Positions 1 to 8,501 of a DNA stretch of 12,841 bases are shown one piece after another (the stretch's first letter is position 1; each line of letters opens with the position of its first letter). A program made the translations under genes and the position numbers. The notes beneath the pieces were generated by a model. The model was not told where the DNA came from. It saw only the letters and a list, made by a program, of their open reading frames with translations, and ran no database searches. The DNA comes from Actinomycetes bacterium (lineage in GTDB: Bacteria > Actinomycetota > Actinomycetes > Propionibacteriales > Propionibacteriaceae): NCBI GenBank assembly GCA_023436925.1, contig JAEZHJ010000015.1, positions 1 through 12,841 of the forward strand. The letters run 5' to 3'.

Positions 1-190
1 CCGGGGAGCGAAATGGGGGCGCCGATCCCGATTCCGTCGGCGCTGCCGAATGCACCCTCCGCGACCATCCACTGGCGCCGACCGGCCATTCTCCCGCTTG
101 TCAGAAGGAACCTTCAGGGCAGTTCCCGTCGGCCGGGCTATTGTGGAAATAGCGCCATCGCGGCGTGCATGTGCAGGGAAGGCACCCCGT
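1..190 (+). other. Region upstream of the hdeD-like gene
   Basis: No gene can be supported here with confidence. A 12-base inverted repeat, GAAGG-AA-CCTTC, lies at 104-115. A -10-like TATTGT lies at 139-144, but no good -35 sits 16-18 bases upstream, so a promoter is only possible. AGGGAAGG at 175-182 is the ribosome binding site for the ATG at 191, with an 8-base spacer. A minus-strand frame is open from an ATG at 89 to the left edge (29 codons, G/C-rich third positions) but lacks a well-placed SD; it could be the start of a divergent gene. Confidence 0.4.
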
Positions 191-823
191 ATGTCCCAGC
201 AGCAAACCGCCGGCTTCGCCGGTTTCGCCCTCGATTCCAACAGCCTGGCCAACTCGGCCGTCTCCGCGGTCCGCACCACGCTCGGATTGCTCGGCGTGGC
301 GGCCATCGTGATCGGCGCGCTGATCCTTTTCGCGCCCGCCCGGACCGCCGTTGCCATCGCGTGGTTGCTCGGCATCTACTGGATCGTCGCCGGAGTCGGC
401 TATGTCGCGGTCGGCATCTTCGCCAAAGGCGTGAAGGCCGGCACGCGCGTCCTCGACATCATTCTCGGCGTCCTCATGGTCATCGCGGGCATCATCGTGG
501 TCGCCAACCCGTCGGAGTCCGCGATCTTCCTCGGCCTGTTCCTCGGCATCTACCTCGGCGTCCTGTGGGTGGTCGAGGGCATCATCACGCTCGTGCAGAG
601 CGGGGATGCCCCCTCCCGAGCCTGGGCGATCGTGTTCGGGATCATCTCGGTGATCGCCGGCATCGCGCTGTTCTTCAGCCCGCTGTGGGGCATCGAGATC
701 CTGTTCTGGTGGACGGGCATCGCCCTGGTCATCCTGGGCATCGTCCAGCTGGTGCGCGCCTTCCAGTTCGGGCGCGGCACCACCTCCACCACCGGGCCGG
801 CCGACACCTACCCGGTGGGCTGA
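191..823 (+). CDS. HdeD/DUF308-family integral membrane protein
   Basis: Encodes 210 residues with about six hydrophobic helices, near residues 28-49, 53-75, 86-105, 110-133, 144-163 and 166-190. They are arranged as three helix pairs with short polar turns, and the N-terminal tail of about 25 residues is polar. This repeated helix-pair layout with GI/GL-rich helices is typical of the HdeD/DUF308 family of inner-membrane proteins. E. coli HdeD is linked to acid resistance; the role of actinobacterial relatives is mostly unknown. The frame is open further upstream, but the ATG at 191 is chosen because AGGGAAGG precedes it by 8 bases and upstream codons look non-coding. The stop lies 3 bases from the stop of the convergent pyruvate carboxylase gene. 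Family assignment is fairly secure; no specific function is visible. Confidence 0.85.
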   Translation: MSQQQTAGFAGFALDSNSLANSAVSAVRTTLGLLGVAAIVIGALILFAPARTAVAIAWLLGIYWIVAGVGYVAVGIFAKGVKAGTRVLDIILGVLMVIAGIIVVANPSESAIFLGLFLGIYLGVLWVVEGIITLVQSGDAPSRAWAIVFGIISVIAGIALFFSPLWGIEILFWWTGIALVILGIVQLVRAFQFGRGTTSTTGPADTYPVG

Positions 824-826
824 CCG

Positions 827-3800
827 CTACTCGATCACCAGCAGCAGGTCCCGGCCCTCCACGGCCTGGGCGTGCCCGATCGCGAGCCTGGCCACCTTCC
901 CGGCCACCGGCGAGGTGATGGACGCCTCCATCTTCATCGCCTCGATGGTCGCCACCTGCTGGCCCACCGCGATCTCGTCGCCCACCTCGACCACCAGGGT
1001 CACCACCCCGGCGAACGGGGCCGGGATCTGCCCGGGCACCGACGGATCGGCCCGCTCGGCCGTGGTGACGGTCGTGGCGACCGACTCGTCGCGCACCCAC
1101 ACCGCGCGCAACTGGCCGTTGACGGCGCAGATCACCTGCCGCATGCCACGGTCGTCGGGCTCGCCGACGGCGGTGATCGACAGCAGCAGCTTCTTGCCCT
1201 TCTCGATCTGCACCTCAACCTCGCTGCCCAGCTTCAGGCCGTGCAGGAACTCGAGGGTGGGCAGCATCGAGAGCTCGGAGAAGTCCTCCACCGCCTCCTC
1301 GTAGTCGCGGGTCGGGCCGGGGAAGAGCAGCCGGTTCAGGGTCTGGCGGGGACGCTCGGCCAGCGCGGCCTCGTCCTCCTGCGACAGTTCGGTCTGGAGC
1401 TGCTTGACCGACCGACCGGCCAGCGCCTTGGTGCGGAACGGCTCCGGCCAACCGCCCGGCGGATCGCCGAGATCGCCGGACAGGAAGCCGATCACCGAGT
1501 CGGGGATGTCGTAGGCCGACGGGTTCGCCTCGAAGTCGGCCGGATCGGCGTTGCGCCCGACCAGGGCCAGGGCCAGGTCGCCGACCACCTTCGATGAGGG
1601 CGTCACCTTGACGATATTGCCGAGGATCCGGTTGGCGGCGGCGTACATGTCCTCGATCGCCTCGAACCGGTCGCCCAGGCCGAGCGCGATCGCCTGCTGC
1701 CGCAGGTTCGACAGCTGCCCGCCGGGGATCTCGTGGTGGTAGACCCGTCCGGTCGGGCCGGGCAGGCCGGACTCGAACGGCGCGTACAGCTTGCGGACCG
1801 CCTCGAAGTAGGGCTCCAGCGACTCCACGGCAGCCAGCGACAGGCCGGTGTCCCGCTCGGTGTCCTCCAGCGCGGCGACCAGCGCCGACATCGACACCTG
1901 CGAGGTGGTGCCCGCCATGGACGCCGCGGCGACGTCCACCGCGTCCACTCCCGCGTCGACCGCCGCCAGCAGGGTGGCGAGCTGGCCACCGGCGGTGTCG
2001 TGGGTGTGCAGGTGGACCGGCAGATCGAAGTTCGACCGGAGCGCCGAGACCAGCTTCGCCGCCGCCGGAGCTCGCAGCAGGCCCGCCATGTCCTTGATCG
2101 CCAGGATGTGCGCGCCCGCCTCGACCAGCTGCTCGGCCAGGCGGAGGTAGTAGTCCAGGGTGTAGAGCTTCTCCCCCGGCGAGGTCATGTTGCCCGTGTA
2201 GCACAGGGCCGCCTCGGCGACCGCGTGGTCGGTCTCCAGCACGGCCTCGATCGCCGGACGGATCTGGTCGACGTTGTTGAGGGCGTCGAAGATCCGGAAG
2301 ATGTCCAGCCCGCTGGCCGCCGCCTCCTGGACGAAGGCCTTGGTCACCTTCAGCGGGTACGGCGTGTAGCCGACGGTGTTGCGACCGCGCAGCAGCATCT
2401 GCAGCGGGATGTTGGGCATCGCCGCGTGCAGCGCGTCCAGCCGCGCCCACGGGTCCTCCTTGAGGAAACGCAGCGCGACGTCGTAGGTGGCGCCGCCCCA
2501 CGCCTCGGAGCTGAACAGGTTCGGCAGCAGCCTGGAGATGGCCGGCGCCGCCTCCACCAGGTCGCGGGTGCGCACCCGGGTCGCCAGCAACGACTGGTGG
2601 GCGTCGCGGAAGGTGGTGTCGGTGACCGCGACCGCGGTTTGGGCGCGCAGTTCGGCGGCGAACCCGGTCGGGCCGAGTTCGAGCAGCCGCTGCCGGGTCC
2701 CCGCGGGGGCGTCGCCCGACGGCAGCGCCGGCAGCTTCAGCTTGGGGTCGAGCACCGCGCGCGGCGGGCCGTAAGGACGGTTGACCGTCACGCCGGCGAG
2801 GTAGGTCAGCAGCTTGGTGCCCCGATCGGCGGCGATCCGGTGGTGCAACAGGTACGGCCGCTCGTCGATGAACGAGGTGGTGGTCTTGCCGGCCAGGAAG
2901 TCCGGGTCGGAGATCACCGCCTCCAGGAACGGGATGTTCGTCGACACCCCGCGGATCCGGAACTCGGTCAGGGCACGGTAGGCCCGCCGCGCCGCCGTCC
3001 GCAGGTCACTGCCGCGGCAGGTCAGCTTGGTCAGCATCGAGTCGAAGTGGGCGCCGATCGTCGCGCCGGAGTAGACCACGCCGCCGTCCAGCCGGACGCC
3101 CGCCCCGCCCGGGGTGCGGTAGACGGAGATGGTGCCGATGTCGGGCCGGAAGCCGTTGGCCGGGTCCTCGGTGGTGACCCGGCACTGCAGGGCGGCGCCG
3201 CGGACGGAGATGGCCTCCTGGTTCAGGCCGAGGTCGTCCAGGGTCTCGCCGCTGGCGATGCGGATCTGGGAGCTGACCAGGTCGATGTTGGTGACCTCCT
3301 CGGTCACCGTGTGCTCGACCTGGATCCGCGGGTTCATCTCGATGAACACGTAGCGGCCGTCCTCGCCGAGCAGGAACTCGACGGTGCCGGCGTTGACGTA
3401 GCCGATCTGCCGGGCGAACCGGACGGCGTCGGCGCAGATCTGGTCGCGCAGGTCGGGGTCGAGGTTCGGCGCGGGAGCGATCTCGACCACCTTCTGGTGG
3501 CGGCGCTGCACCGAGCAGTCGCGCTCGTAGAGGTGGATCACCTTGCCGGTCGCGTCGGCCAGGATCTGCACCTCGATGTGGCGGGGCCGGATCACGGCCT
3601 CCTCCAGGTACATCCGCGCATCGCCGAAGGCGGCGTCGGCCTCCCGCATCGCCTCGGCCAGGGCACCGGGCAGCCGCTCGGGGTCGTCGACCCGTCGCAT
3701 GCCGCGTCCGCCACCGCCGGAGACGGCCTTCACGAACAGCGGGAAGCCGATCTCGGGCCCGACGGCGAGCAGGGTGTCGACGTCGGCACTCGGTTCGCTG

Positions 3801-4201
3801 CTGCGCAGCGTCGGCAGCCCGGCGTCCCGGGCGGCGGCGATCGCCCGTGCCTTGTTGCCGGTCAGTTCCAGCACCTCGCGGCGCGGGCCGATGAAGACGA
3901 TGCCGGCCGTCTCGCAGGCCTGGGCGAGGTCGGGGTTCTCCGAGAGGAAGCCGTAGCCGGGGTAGATGGCGTCGGCGCCGGCGCTCTTCGCGGCGGCGAT
4001 GATGCCGGGGATATCGAGGTAGGCGCGCACCGGGTGGCCCTGCTCCCCGATCTGGTAGGACTCGTCGGCCTTCAGGCGGTACTCGGCGTGCCGGTCCTCG
4101 TAGGGGAAGACGGCGACCGTCGACACCCCGAGCTCGGTTGCGGCACGGAAGGCGCGCACGGCGATCTCACCACGATTGGCGACCAGGATCTTGCGGAACA
4201 A
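827..4201 (-). CDS. pyc: Pyruvate carboxylase, single-chain
   Basis: Cytoplasmic biotin enzyme converting pyruvate, bicarbonate and ATP to oxaloacetate, the anaplerotic supply for the TCA cycle and gluconeogenesis. The 1124 residues show the full domain order. Biotin carboxylase covers about 1-450, with the glycine-rich ATP-grasp loop SGGGGRGM at 161-168, RRHQK at 233-237 and EMNPR...VEH at 288-297. Carboxyltransferase covers about 520-970, with TFRDAHQS at 530-537, the lysine expected to be carbamylated in AIKDM (K703), metal-binding H732 and H734 in HLHTHD, and catalytic Thr in GTTSQ (766). The biotinyl domain at the C-terminus has AMKM with biotin-accepting K1090, 34 residues from the end. 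Length matches the family. Translation starts at TTG (4199-4201), supported by GAGGAGG 7 bases upstream. It is the last gene of a same-strand run and converges on the hdeD-like gene. Confidence 0.97.
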   Translation of the reverse strand: MFRKILVANRGEIAVRAFRAATELGVSTVAVFPYEDRHAEYRLKADESYQIGEQGHPVRAYLDIPGIIAAAKSAGADAIYPGYGFLSENPDLAQACETAGIVFIGPRREVLELTGNKARAIAAARDAGLPTLRSSEPSADVDTLLAVGPEIGFPLFVKAVSGGGGRGMRRVDDPERLPGALAEAMREADAAFGDARMYLEEAVIRPRHIEVQILADATGKVIHLYERDCSVQRRHQKVVEIAPAPNLDPDLRDQICADAVRFARQIGYVNAGTVEFLLGEDGRYVFIEMNPRIQVEHTVTEEVTNIDLVSSQIRIASGETLDDLGLNQEAISVRGAALQCRVTTEDPANGFRPDIGTISVYRTPGGAGVRLDGGVVYSGATIGAHFDSMLTKLTCRGSDLRTAARRAYRALTEFRIRGVSTNIPFLEAVISDPDFLAGKTTTSFIDERPYLLHHRIAADRGTKLLTYLAGVTVNRPYGPPRAVLDPKLKLPALPSGDAPAGTRQRLLELGPTGFAAELRAQTAVAVTDTTFRDAHQSLLATRVRTRDLVEAAPAISRLLPNLFSSEAWGGATYDVALRFLKEDPWARLDALHAAMPNIPLQMLLRGRNTVGYTPYPLKVTKAFVQEAAASGLDIFRIFDALNNVDQIRPAIEAVLETDHAVAEAALCYTGNMTSPGEKLYTLDYYLRLAEQLVEAGAHILAIKDMAGLLRAPAAAKLVSALRSNFDLPVHLHTHDTAGGQLATLLAAVDAGVDAVDVAAASMAGTTSQVSMSALVAALEDTERDTGLSLAAVESLEPYFEAVRKLYAPFESGLPGPTGRVYHHEIPGGQLSNLRQQAIALGLGDRFEAIEDMYAAANRILGNIVKVTPSSKVVGDLALALVGRNADPADFEANPSAYDIPDSVIGFLSGDLGDPPGGWPEPFRTKALAGRSVKQLQTELSQEDEAALAERPRQTLNRLLFPGPTRDYEEAVEDFSELSMLPTLEFLHGLKLGSEVEVQIEKGKKLLLSITAVGEPDDRGMRQVICAVNGQLRAVWVRDESVATTVTTAERADPSVPGQIPAPFAGVVTLVVEVGDEIAVGQQVATIEAMKMEASITSPVAGKVARLAIGHAQAVEGRDLLLVIE

Positions 4202-4208
4202 CGGGGAT

Positions 4209-4215
4209 CCTCCTC
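4209..4215 (-). promoter_or_regulatory. Shine-Dalgarno deciding the pyc TTG start
   Basis: On the minus strand GAGGAGG ends 7 bases before the TTG at 4201. No ATG or GTG in frame is better placed, and the residues after the TTG (FRKILVANRGE) are the conserved biotin carboxylase N-terminus, so TTG is the likely true initiator. Confidence 0.75.
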
Positions 4216-4230
4216 GTCTTGGGTGGGGTC

Positions 4231-4236
4231 AATCTA
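4231..4236 (-). promoter_or_regulatory. Possible pyc -10 element
   Basis: The minus strand reads TAGATT here, about 30 bases upstream of the pyc start in the 66-base gap after the lipase gene. The hexamer 17 bases upstream (GGTCGC) is not like TTGACA, so this is a weak candidate. Pyc may instead be read through from upstream genes. Confidence 0.3.
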
Positions 4237-4267
4237 CAAGCTCACTCCAGCCCGCGACCGCGCAGGC

Positions 4268-5125
4268 TCAGGGGTGGGCGGCCGAGCTGGGCGCCTGCCA
4301 CACCTGGCGAACCGCCTCGGCGTGCCGCTTGCCGAACTCCCGTCCGGCCGTCAGTGCGGCACCGGACCGCGTAGTCAGGACGGGATCGAGCCCCATCACG
4401 CGGCGGGCGGCCCGGTCGGGCTGCAGCACCGCCACCCGGCTACCCGTCAGCAGCTTCGCCTGCTCGCTGGGTCGCCGGTGCGGACGGGCGGAGCCGGTGA
4501 ACGGCGCGACCGCCACCACCGACGACGCGCCGACCGCGAGGTCGAGGTTGACCAAGGATCGCAGGGCCCCGTCGAAGTGCGGCCGGCCCTCGATCAGCAC
4601 CGGCGGGAACACGCCCGGCAGGGCGCAGGTGGCAGCGACCGCCTGCTCCAGCGGGACGCCGCTGGTCGCGGTGAAGTAGGCCGGCCGTCCGCTCAGCGCG
4701 TCCACCGCGACCACGACCAGGGGGGCGGGCCACGGTGCGCCGGTCAGGCCTTCACCCAGGCAGGCCACCCACTCCTGGCCGAGCTCCGGGCTCCAGCCGC
4801 CGCGCAGGGCCGCGCGGCCGAGCCAGGTCAGGGCGTGGCGTCGACTCGGCCAGACCTGAGCGGCACCGAGCCGGGCGAGGGTGGCCGGACGGACCATCCG
4901 TCCGCTCACGGGAAGTTCGAGCAGCAACTCGGCCGTCTGCTGTGGTGCCCGTCCGAGGGCGAGGTGAGCCCCGATCAGGGCACCGGCGGAGGTACCGATG
5001 ATCCGGTCGGCACCGGCCAGGTCGATGCCCTCCTCGGCCAGGCCCCAGACGACGCCCAGCTGCCAGGCGCCGCCGGTGACGGCCCCGGCGCCGAGGCACA
5101 CAACGCGCTCTGCCATGGGCTCCAT
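4268..5125 (-). CDS. Patatin-like phospholipase / RssA-type serine hydrolase
   Basis: Encodes 285 residues with the hallmarks of the patatin fold. The glycine-rich oxyanion motif is at 12-19 (GAGAVTGG), the nucleophile elbow GTSAG is at 44-48 with Ser46, and the DGA motif at 185-187 provides Asp185 of the Ser-Asp dyad. Family members hydrolyse acyl ester bonds of phospholipids or other lipids; the substrate cannot be read from sequence. I see no signal peptide or membrane segment, so it is probably cytoplasmic or membrane-peripheral. The ATG at 5125 is preferred over one three codons later because GGAGGAG lies 7 bases upstream of it. It sits between the small acetyltransferase and pyc with gaps of 67 and 66 bases on the same strand, so co-transcription is plausible. 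Confidence 0.88.
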   Translation of the reverse strand: MEPMAERVVCLGAGAVTGGAWQLGVVWGLAEEGIDLAGADRIIGTSAGALIGAHLALGRAPQQTAELLLELPVSGRMVRPATLARLGAAQVWPSRRHALTWLGRAALRGGWSPELGQEWVACLGEGLTGAPWPAPLVVVAVDALSGRPAYFTATSGVPLEQAVAATCALPGVFPPVLIEGRPHFDGALRSLVNLDLAVGASSVVAVAPFTGSARPHRRPSEQAKLLTGSRVAVLQPDRAARRVMGLDPVLTTRSGAALTAGREFGKRHAEAVRQVWQAPSSAAHP

Positions 5126-5165
5126 CCTGCCCCTCCTCCACCAGCCCGGGGTGCCTGATGGGCCG

Positions 5166-5179
5166 GGCCGCTCGCGGCC
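5166..5179 (-). terminator. Small GC-rich hairpin between acetyltransferase and lipase genes
   Basis: GGCCG-CTCG-CGGCC forms a 5-bp stem with a 4-base loop in the 67-base gap. There is no T-run, so it may be only a weak pause site or chance structure in GC-rich DNA. Confidence 0.25.
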
Positions 5180-5192
5180 GGTTCCTGCCCGG

Positions 5193-5495
5193 TCAGTTCC
5201 GGGCGGGCGGTTCGACCAGCAGGTCGTCGTACTCAGGGTGCCGGCTGACCCAGTCCTTGACGTAGGGGCAGAGCGCCTCGATCCGCCACTCGCCGTCGGC
5301 CCGGACCTGGTCGAAGGCGTACTGGACGAGCCTCCCGGCGATCCCGAGGTGGCGCCGGTCGGGCTCGACGAAGGTGTGATCGAAGGCGGCGACGTCGTCG
5401 GTGAGCCGGTAGGTGGCCTCGCCGACGAGCTCGCCGTCCAGCCAGGCCTCGAACCTCTGCCGGTGTCGGTTGTGCCGCAACTCCTCCACTGCCAT
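5193..5495 (-). CDS. Small YjdJ/NATD1-type GNAT N-acetyltransferase
   Basis: A 100-residue single-domain protein matching the short GNAT subfamily of about 90-100 residues (YjdJ type). Visible marks are the opening strand pair ending in GELVGEATYRL (21-31), FDHTFVEP at 38-45, an acetyl-CoA loop RRHLGIAGRL at 47-56 that is shorter than in classical GNATs, the conserved cysteine in LCPYVKDW (C76) and the characteristic ending SRHPEYDDLL (84-93). Members presumably use acetyl-CoA; the substrate is unknown. The ATG at 5495 has AGGAGG 5 bases upstream. It lies 61 bases after the universal stress protein gene and 67 before the lipase gene on the same strand. Family call is strong, biological role open. 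Confidence 0.85.
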   Translation of the reverse strand: MAVEELRHNRHRQRFEAWLDGELVGEATYRLTDDVAAFDHTFVEPDRRHLGIAGRLVQYAFDQVRADGEWRIEALCPYVKDWVSRHPEYDDLLVEPPARN

Positions 5496-5556
5496 GGCGG
5501 CCTCCTGCGTCGGGGCCGTCCACCCTACCCGCGGCCCTGAGAGCCGGACTTCGGCC

Positions 5557-6054
5557 CTAGTCGGGGTCGAAGGCGCGGTCCAGCCGCAGCGCCCGCTCCG
5601 GCGACGGGTCGATGTCGCGACGACGGCTGATCAGCACATCGCACTTGGCGTGCTCCACCACCTGGTCCGAGACGGAGCCGAGCAGCAGGCCCGCGAACCC
5701 GCCCAGCCCGCGGGTGCCGACGATCAGCACCCGGGCGTCCTCGGAGGCGCGGACGAGTTCGCGCCCGGCGGCCCCGTGTGGCACCTCAAGCTCGACCTCG
5801 ACGTCGGGGAACTCGGCCAGCCGCGCCGCGACCTGCTGCTGCAGTTGCTCGCGGACCGCCTGCGCGAAGTCCTCGACCGGCGGGACGTAGCCCGGCGACC
5901 AGGTCGCGGGCCGGGGGGCTGTGCTGATCGTCCAGGCCCGGACGACCCGGGCCTTCAGGCCCAGCTTGGAGGCGAGCCACAAGCCCTTGCGGAGCGCCTC
6001 GTCGGCGAACTCCGAGCCGTCGTACCCGATGACAATCGGTGCCTGTTCGTCCAT
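5557..6054 (-). CDS. Universal stress protein, UspA family, ATP-binding type
   Basis: A 165-residue single-domain cytoplasmic protein. It begins with the family pattern IVIGYDGSEFADEAL (7-21), where Asp12 contacts the nucleotide. It carries the ATP-binding signature G-2x-G-9x-G-S at 113-127 (G113, G116, G126, S127), so nucleotide binding is expected. Such proteins help survival under starvation, hypoxia or redox stress in actinobacteria. The frame is open 30 codons upstream, but the ATG at 6054 is chosen because conserved sequence begins right after it. No clear SD precedes it; instead a TACAGT -10 hexamer lies 6 bases upstream, compatible with a leaderless mRNA. It follows yceI on the same strand across a 209-base spacer. 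Confidence 0.93.
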   Translation of the reverse strand: MDEQAPIVIGYDGSEFADEALRKGLWLASKLGLKARVVRAWTISTAPRPATWSPGYVPPVEDFAQAVREQLQQQVAARLAEFPDVEVELEVPHGAAGRELVRASEDARVLIVGTRGLGGFAGLLLGSVSDQVVEHAKCDVLISRRRDIDPSPERALRLDRAFDPD

Positions 6055-6060
6055 GATCCG

Positions 6061-6066
6061 ACTGTA
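6061..6066 (-). promoter_or_regulatory. -10 element of a probable leaderless usp promoter
   Basis: The minus strand reads TACAGT followed by 6 bases and then the usp ATG. This is the spacing expected when transcription starts at or next to the A of the start codon. The hexamer is identical to the yceI -10. No TTGACA-like -35 is visible 16-18 bases upstream. Leaderless genes with TANNNT at this distance are common in actinobacteria. Confidence 0.5.
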
Positions 6067-6113
6067 GTGGTCCGCCCTCTCCCCGGCACCGGCCAGAGCC
6101 ACCCCAACCACCA

Positions 6114-6176
6114 AGGGCCACCTCAAGCACCGAGGGCCACCCATGATGGGTGGCCCTCGACGGATGGGGTGGCCCT
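6114..6176. repeat. Two concentric palindromes built from AGGGCCACC
   Basis: The inner palindrome at 6131-6159 has perfect 13-base arms (CGAGGGCCACCCA and its complement) around a 3-base centre. The outer pair AGGGCCACC (6114-6122) and GGTGGCCCT (6168-6176) shares the same centre at 6145. The result is two direct copies on each side, spaced 19 bases apart on the left and about 18-19 on the right. It lies between yceI and usp, about 105 bases beyond the yceI stop. It could be a yceI terminator without a U-tract, or a dispersed REP-like unit. Confidence 0.8.
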
Positions 6177-6263
6177 CAGCGCAGGCGGTGCCTGGAGGGT
6201 CCGGGCGGGTGGTCGCCGGACCGGTGGACGCCGGGCGGGGTGCTCCAGATGGGGAACTGGAGA

Positions 6264-6827
6264 TCAGGCCCGGACGGCCGAAACCTCGAGCTCGAGGGTG
6301 ACCTTGTCGCTCACCAGCACGCCGCCGGCCTCGAGCGCCGCGTTCCAGGTGAGACCCCAGTCCTTGCGGTTCACCACGACCGAGCCCTCGAAACCGATCC
6401 GCTCGTTGCCGAACGGGTCGACCGCGGCACCGCCGAACTCGAAGGGAACGGTGACCGGACGGGTGACGTCCTTGATGGTGAGGTCACCGGTCACCTCGAC
6501 GGTCTGGTCATCGAGGATCGTGAAGCCGGTCGCCTTGAAGGAGAGGGTGGGGTAGGTCTCGGCGTCGAAGAAGTCGGCCGAGCGCAGGTGCGCGTCACGG
6601 TTGGCGTCGCGGGTATCGATGCTGGCGGCGACGATGTTCACCTCGAGCGAGGAGGCCGCCGGGTTGGCGCCGTCGATGGTGGCGGTGCCGGTCACCTCGT
6701 CGAAGGCGCCGCGGACCTTCGCGACCATCGCGTGGCGGGCGATGAACCCGACGCGGGAGTGGCTCGGGTCGAGGTTGAAGGTGCCGTTCAGGTCCTTCAG
6801 GCTGGTGGCCTGGGTGATGGTGCTCAT
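6264..6827 (-). CDS. YceI-family protein (lipocalin-like, polyisoprenoid binding)
   Basis: Encodes 187 residues covering the whole YceI domain. Motifs are the opening FNLDPSHSRVGFIARH (17-32), the central RDAHLRSADFFDAETYPTLSF (77-97) and the closing NRKDWGLTWN (153-162). The fold is a beta-barrel that binds a long isoprenoid chain in characterised members, some of which act in isoprenoid-quinone metabolism or transport. Unlike E. coli YceI it has no signal peptide, so it is probably cytoplasmic, as is common in actinobacterial members. The ATG at 6827 has AGAGGA 9 bases upstream. A near-consensus promoter with two operator-like palindromes lies directly upstream, so repression by a regulator not in this window is likely. 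Confidence 0.9.
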   Translation of the reverse strand: MSTITQATSLKDLNGTFNLDPSHSRVGFIARHAMVAKVRGAFDEVTGTATIDGANPAASSLEVNIVAASIDTRDANRDAHLRSADFFDAETYPTLSFKATGFTILDDQTVEVTGDLTIKDVTRPVTVPFEFGGAAVDPFGNERIGFEGSVVVNRKDWGLTWNAALEAGGVLVSDKVTLELEVSAVRA

Positions 6828-6848
6828 GGGGGTTCGTCCTCTCAGACA

Positions 6849-6862
6849 GTTGAAGTCTCAAT
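6849..6862. promoter_or_regulatory. Operator-like site 1 at the yceI transcription start
   Basis: GTTGAAGTCTCAAT has the pattern GTTGA-N4-TCAAT. It covers the first transcribed bases of yceI. It matches site 2, read on the other strand, at 11 of 14 positions. TTGA/TCAA half-sites of this kind resemble those of MarR-type repressors, but the regulator is not in the window. Confidence 0.55.
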
Positions 6863-6869
6863 GACTTTT

Positions 6870-6898
6870 ACTGTACGCCTCAACTATTGAGGAGTCAA
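6870..6898 (-). promoter_or_regulatory. yceI promoter, near-consensus SigA type
   Basis: On the minus strand the -35 is TTGACT (6898-6893), followed by exactly 17 bases and the -10 TACAGT (6875-6870). The start of transcription would fall near 6863, giving a leader of about 36 bases that carries the AGAGGA ribosome binding site. Confidence 0.75.
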
Positions 6899-6899
6899 C
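6886..6899. promoter_or_regulatory. Operator-like site 2 over the yceI -35
   Basis: ATTGAGGAGTCAAC is the inverted counterpart of site 1 (GTTGACTCCTCAAT on the minus strand) and overlaps the -35 hexamer. The centres of the two sites are 37 bases apart. A further palindrome, CCTCAA-CTA-TTGAGG at 6878-6892, overlaps it and fills the promoter spacer with another TTGA half-site. Confidence 0.55.
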
Positions 6900-7140
6900 A
6901 AGATGGGCTGGACGGCCCCCTCTCCTGCCTCGCGCTGTCCAGGGCGGGGAGCAAGTGGGTAAGTACACAAGCCACCCCGACGCTCCGGTACTCACCGTCC
7001 AGAAGCGGTGGGCGGGGGGTGGCGCAATGATTGAACGTCCGGTGAAATGGGCCCTGCTCCGTTCCGATGAGCGCGTGTAGGGTGGCCCCGAAGGGCCCCA
7101 CGCGTGGCGGGGCGGGTCCATTCGGGGGTAGGAGGAACGA
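6900..7140 (+). other. Leader region of citrate synthase
   Basis: This non-coding stretch lies between the divergent yceI promoter and citrate synthase. I see no convincing plus-strand promoter; TAGGGT at 7078-7083 is a possible -10 without a matching -35. A folded element at 7072-7104 pairs CGCGTG with CACGCG outside and GGCCC-CGAA-GGGCC inside, with an asymmetric internal loop. CTGGAC at 6908-6913 can pair with GTCCAG at either 6937-6942 or 6997-7002. The ribosome binding site AGGAGG at 7130-7135 lies 5 bases before the ATG. Confidence 0.45.
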
Positions 7141-8436
<1,296 letters not shown>

Positions 8437-8501
8437 GGTCGCCCACCCGACCGGACGACCATGCCGGCCGGCGTCCGCCCAGGGGCGAATGGTCTTCTGT
8501 T

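Noticed and set aside
1..89. Minus-strand frame open to the left edge, starting at ATG 89
   Set aside because: Codon third positions look coding, but GGGAG lies too close to the ATG and only 29 codons are visible, with no motif. Kept only as a possibility in the left-edge entry.
827..2501. Other long frames on both strands inside the pyc gene
   Set aside because: Same-locus shadows with no SD and no recognisable domain; the pyc frame explains the region fully.
1733..5158. Very long open frame on the plus strand opposite pyruvate carboxylase and the lipase
   Set aside because: It runs antisense to two genes with complete catalytic motifs. Its product is Arg/Gly/Asp-rich low-complexity sequence, the usual shadow of high-GC coding DNA.
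6055..6144. 30-codon N-terminal extension of the universal stress protein
   Set aside because: The extension would be encoded partly by the palindrome and promoter sequence; the conserved domain begins right after ATG 6054.
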